A stretch of DNA of 7,778 nt from the NCBI GenBank assembly GCA_002684315.1, contig NYVB01000176.1, positions 1 through 7,778 of the forward strand, given 5' to 3'. The stretch comes from Planctomycetaceae bacterium. Lineage in GTDB: Bacteria; Planctomycetota; Phycisphaerae; Phycisphaerales; SM1A02. Shown in pieces: positions 6,603-7,778 of this stretch. The position numbers and the translations under genes are program-made. The notes beneath the pieces are model-generated. The model was not told the DNA's origin, ran no database searches, and saw only the letters and a program-made list of their open reading frames with translations. Numbering within the stretch: position 1 is the stretch's first letter; every line of letters starts with the position of its first letter.

Positions 6603-7601
6603 TCACGTTCTTCCGAGAAGCTCACGAACCTTGTCGGGCGACTCCGGCGCACGTGTGCGACAACTGAGGCGTGCCGCTTCACAGCATGCCATGATCGACT
6701 CGATCTGTTCGGGTTGAGCTGCATTCCTGCTGCCCTTGGAAGAATCAACGATCTGAGTGGCGAGACTTGCACAGTGAAATGCAAACGGATCATTCAGTGG
6801 TTGCCCGACATCGAGCATCGTCCCATCCGGCTTGCACCATGAGATCGTGTTCTCCATCACGTCAAGAATTCCGGATGGTCCCATGATGCGAAGGCATCTC
6901 TGCCAATCAAGTTGATCACTGACGGAAAGTGTCGCGGTCGCTCGGGGAACGCATCGCACGAGCGCGGAAAGATAGCCCGTGATTCCCGATAGATCGTCCG
7001 AGACATTGTCAGCGTGATGACGACCGGGTTGAGAGGATTGAACGTCCGTCGCGCCAACCAGCATCGCGTCGATCATTTCCGGGGTCCCGAGCAGAGCGTG
7101 AATCACACAGAACGCATCATGCAGTCGGCCATGAAGCGTTCCTTGGCCTTCCGAACAGTGCCCGGTGAAATGCACGGATGAAATGGGGCCGAAATCATGC
7201 AGGACCTGCTCAAGAGAGCGGAACCCTGGGGATTGGGTGAACGTGCCAAGCACGACTGGAGTGGTCGAGTCTGATTTGACCAGGACCGAAGGCTCGAGGC
7301 TCAGGAACGTGCGTGAGCCCTGGACCAGTGATGGCGTGAACTCGGGATCTGCGACCACGAGATCGAATTCGTCGCTTGGGTTGGTGCCATTGCGCAGATC
7401 ATCAGCTGGTTCCAGTGCGAAGAAGTCACCCAGACTTTTGGCGACTGCGGGATCGGAACTGCCAACGAAACGGACCTCTGCGGTTGTTTCACGACCGATG
7501 CCCTTGAGCAGCTCAAGGGTGTGCAGCGAACCCCAGAGACCGATGGAATCTGTCTCTGGCTGGGCGCTGCTCGTGATGTCGTCGATCCCGGAAGTGTTCA
7601 T
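6603..7601 (-). CDS. Divergent Gfo/Idh/MocA-like protein, probably without the usual catalytic residues
   Basis: The 332-residue protein resembles NAD(P)-dependent oxidoreductases of the Gfo/Idh/MocA family in outline. A Rossmann-like N-terminus (IGLWGSLHTLELLKGI, residues 20-35, then EVRFVGSSDPAVAKSL, 42-57) is followed by a C-terminal part with family-like landmarks: LHDAFCVIHALLGTPE from 160, GPSGILDV from 241, ISWCKPDG near 253-260, DPFAF, and EAARLSCRTRAPESP in the last 25 residues. The glycine-rich GxGxxG loop is degenerate (G21-L-W-G24-S-L). The EKP motif appears as LEP (102-104), lacking the lysine. The usual DxGxHxxD region seems lost (GRLHDAFC, 158-165). It may be a non-enzymatic or repurposed relative. 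No signal peptide. It is convergent with rplU and divergent from rnpB. The start at 7601 lacks a Shine-Dalgarno. The gene is surely coding; the family call is moderate. Confidence 0.6.
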   Translation of the reverse strand: MNTSGIDDITSSAQPETDSIGLWGSLHTLELLKGIGRETTAEVRFVGSSDPAVAKSLGDFFALEPADDLRNGTNPSDEFDLVVADPEFTPSLVQGSRTFLSLEPSVLVKSDSTTPVVLGTFTQSPGFRSLEQVLHDFGPISSVHFTGHCSEGQGTLHGRLHDAFCVIHALLGTPEMIDAMLVGATDVQSSQPGRHHADNVSDDLSGITGYLSALVRCVPRATATLSVSDQLDWQRCLRIMGPSGILDVMENTISWCKPDGTMLDVGQPLNDPFAFHCASLATQIVDSSKGSRNAAQPEQIESIMACCEAARLSCRTRAPESPDKVRELLGRT

Positions 7602-7607
7602 GGTTTC

Positions 7608-7613
7608 ATTTTA
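7608..7613 (-). promoter_or_regulatory. -10-like element before the Gfo/Idh/MocA-like gene
   Basis: TAAAAT on the minus strand is a 5/6 match to the -10 consensus and ends 6 bases before the ATG at 7601. A start at the usual distance would put the RNA 5' end at or beside the ATG, giving a leaderless mRNA, consistent with the missing Shine-Dalgarno. No clear -35 is seen. Confidence 0.4.
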
Positions 7614-7640
7614 CCCGGATACGACAGACGCACTCGCGGA

Positions 7641-7646
7641 TATACT
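7641..7646 (+). promoter_or_regulatory. -10 element of the rnpB promoter
   Basis: TATACT is a 5/6 match to the -10 consensus, placed to start transcription near 7653, just before the predicted P1 strand of RNase P RNA. The -35 region is not recognisable. It lies back to back with the minus-strand -10-like element at 7608-7613. Confidence 0.5.
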
Positions 7647-7652
7647 GAAATT

Positions 7653-7778
7653 GGAAAGGTGATCGCTCCGTCGACGAATGTCTTCGGGGAGGAAAGTCCG
7701 AGCACGACAGGACACGGTGGTGGGTAACGCCCACCGACTTCTGGTTGCAAGTCAGGGAAAGTGCCACAGAGAACAGAC
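7653..7778 (+). ncRNA. rnpB: RNase P RNA (bacterial class A-like), 5' part; 3' part beyond right edge
   Basis: RNase P RNA is the catalytic subunit of the ribozyme that removes the 5' leader of tRNA precursors. Conserved elements are visible in the right order: GAGGAAAGTCCG at 7689-7700 (5' strand of P4, near-universal), then ACAGG, a GGTGGG/CCCACC stem (7719-7724 with 7730-7735) closed by the typical TAACG loop, a GACTT/AAGTC stem (7736-7740 with 7749-7753), and GTGCCACAGAGAACAGAC at 7761-7778, matching the conserved CACAGARAACA segment. The upstream CTCC...GGAG pairing with TCTTCGG fits a short P3 arm. The 5' end is estimated from the -10 element and is uncertain by several bases. About two thirds of the gene, including the P4 3' strand, lies outside the window. 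Confidence 0.93.

Noticed and set aside
7165..7662. 165-codon open frame on the plus strand
   Set aside because: It is antisense to the MocA-like gene, whose landmarks are recognisable, and runs into the rnpB start. The product is Ser/Arg-rich with no domain.
1..7778. CRISPR arrays, insertion sequences, tRNA genes, direct repeats or attachment sites
   Set aside because: None was seen on reading both strands. No regularly spaced repeats, transposase motifs or tRNA cloverleaf signatures are present.

Overview
The window looks like ordinary chromosome from an environmental bacterium of moderate GC content, most likely a planctomycete of the Phycisphaerae type. This assignment is an inference from the gene set: a DUF5117/DUF4953-type secreted zinc metalloprotease, a divergent Gfo/Idh/MocA-like protein, a degenerate QueC-like protein, patchy Shine-Dalgarno use, and a lone rplU. 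No mobile element, CRISPR array, tRNA or phage gene was seen, and no stretch over 300 bases lacks a gene.

Left part (1-4240), all on the minus strand. Reading in transcription order there is a Nudix hydrolase (3710-4240), then a 486-residue lipoprotein of unknown function joined to it by an ATGA stop/start overlap. After a 233-base gap comes a large secreted zinc metalloprotease (start at 2019), whose C-terminus runs off the left edge. The gap holds a strong ribosome binding site and a hairpin in the metalloprotease leader.

Middle part (4261-6114), plus strand. A PLP-dependent class I/II aminotransferase starts only 20 bases from the divergent Nudix gene. It is followed by a short QueC-like protein that keeps the four-cysteine zinc site but has lost much of the PP-loop ATP motif. 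A possible terminator overlaps its stop codon.

Right part (6149-7778). A monocistronic rplU (ribosomal protein bL21) has a recognisable promoter, a GTG start and a perfect 10-bp hairpin terminator. It is not followed by rpmA. Convergent to it is a Gfo/Idh/MocA-like protein that appears to have lost its catalytic residues. Divergent from that gene, and running off the right edge, is the 5' part of the RNase P RNA gene (rnpB), identified by its conserved core sequences.

No clear multi-gene novel system is present. The most unusual items are the degenerate QueC-like protein beside an aminotransferase, the apparently inactive oxidoreductase-like protein beside rnpB, the Nudix-lipoprotein pair, and start regions where a -10-like element sits so close to the ATG that leaderless mRNAs are plausible.
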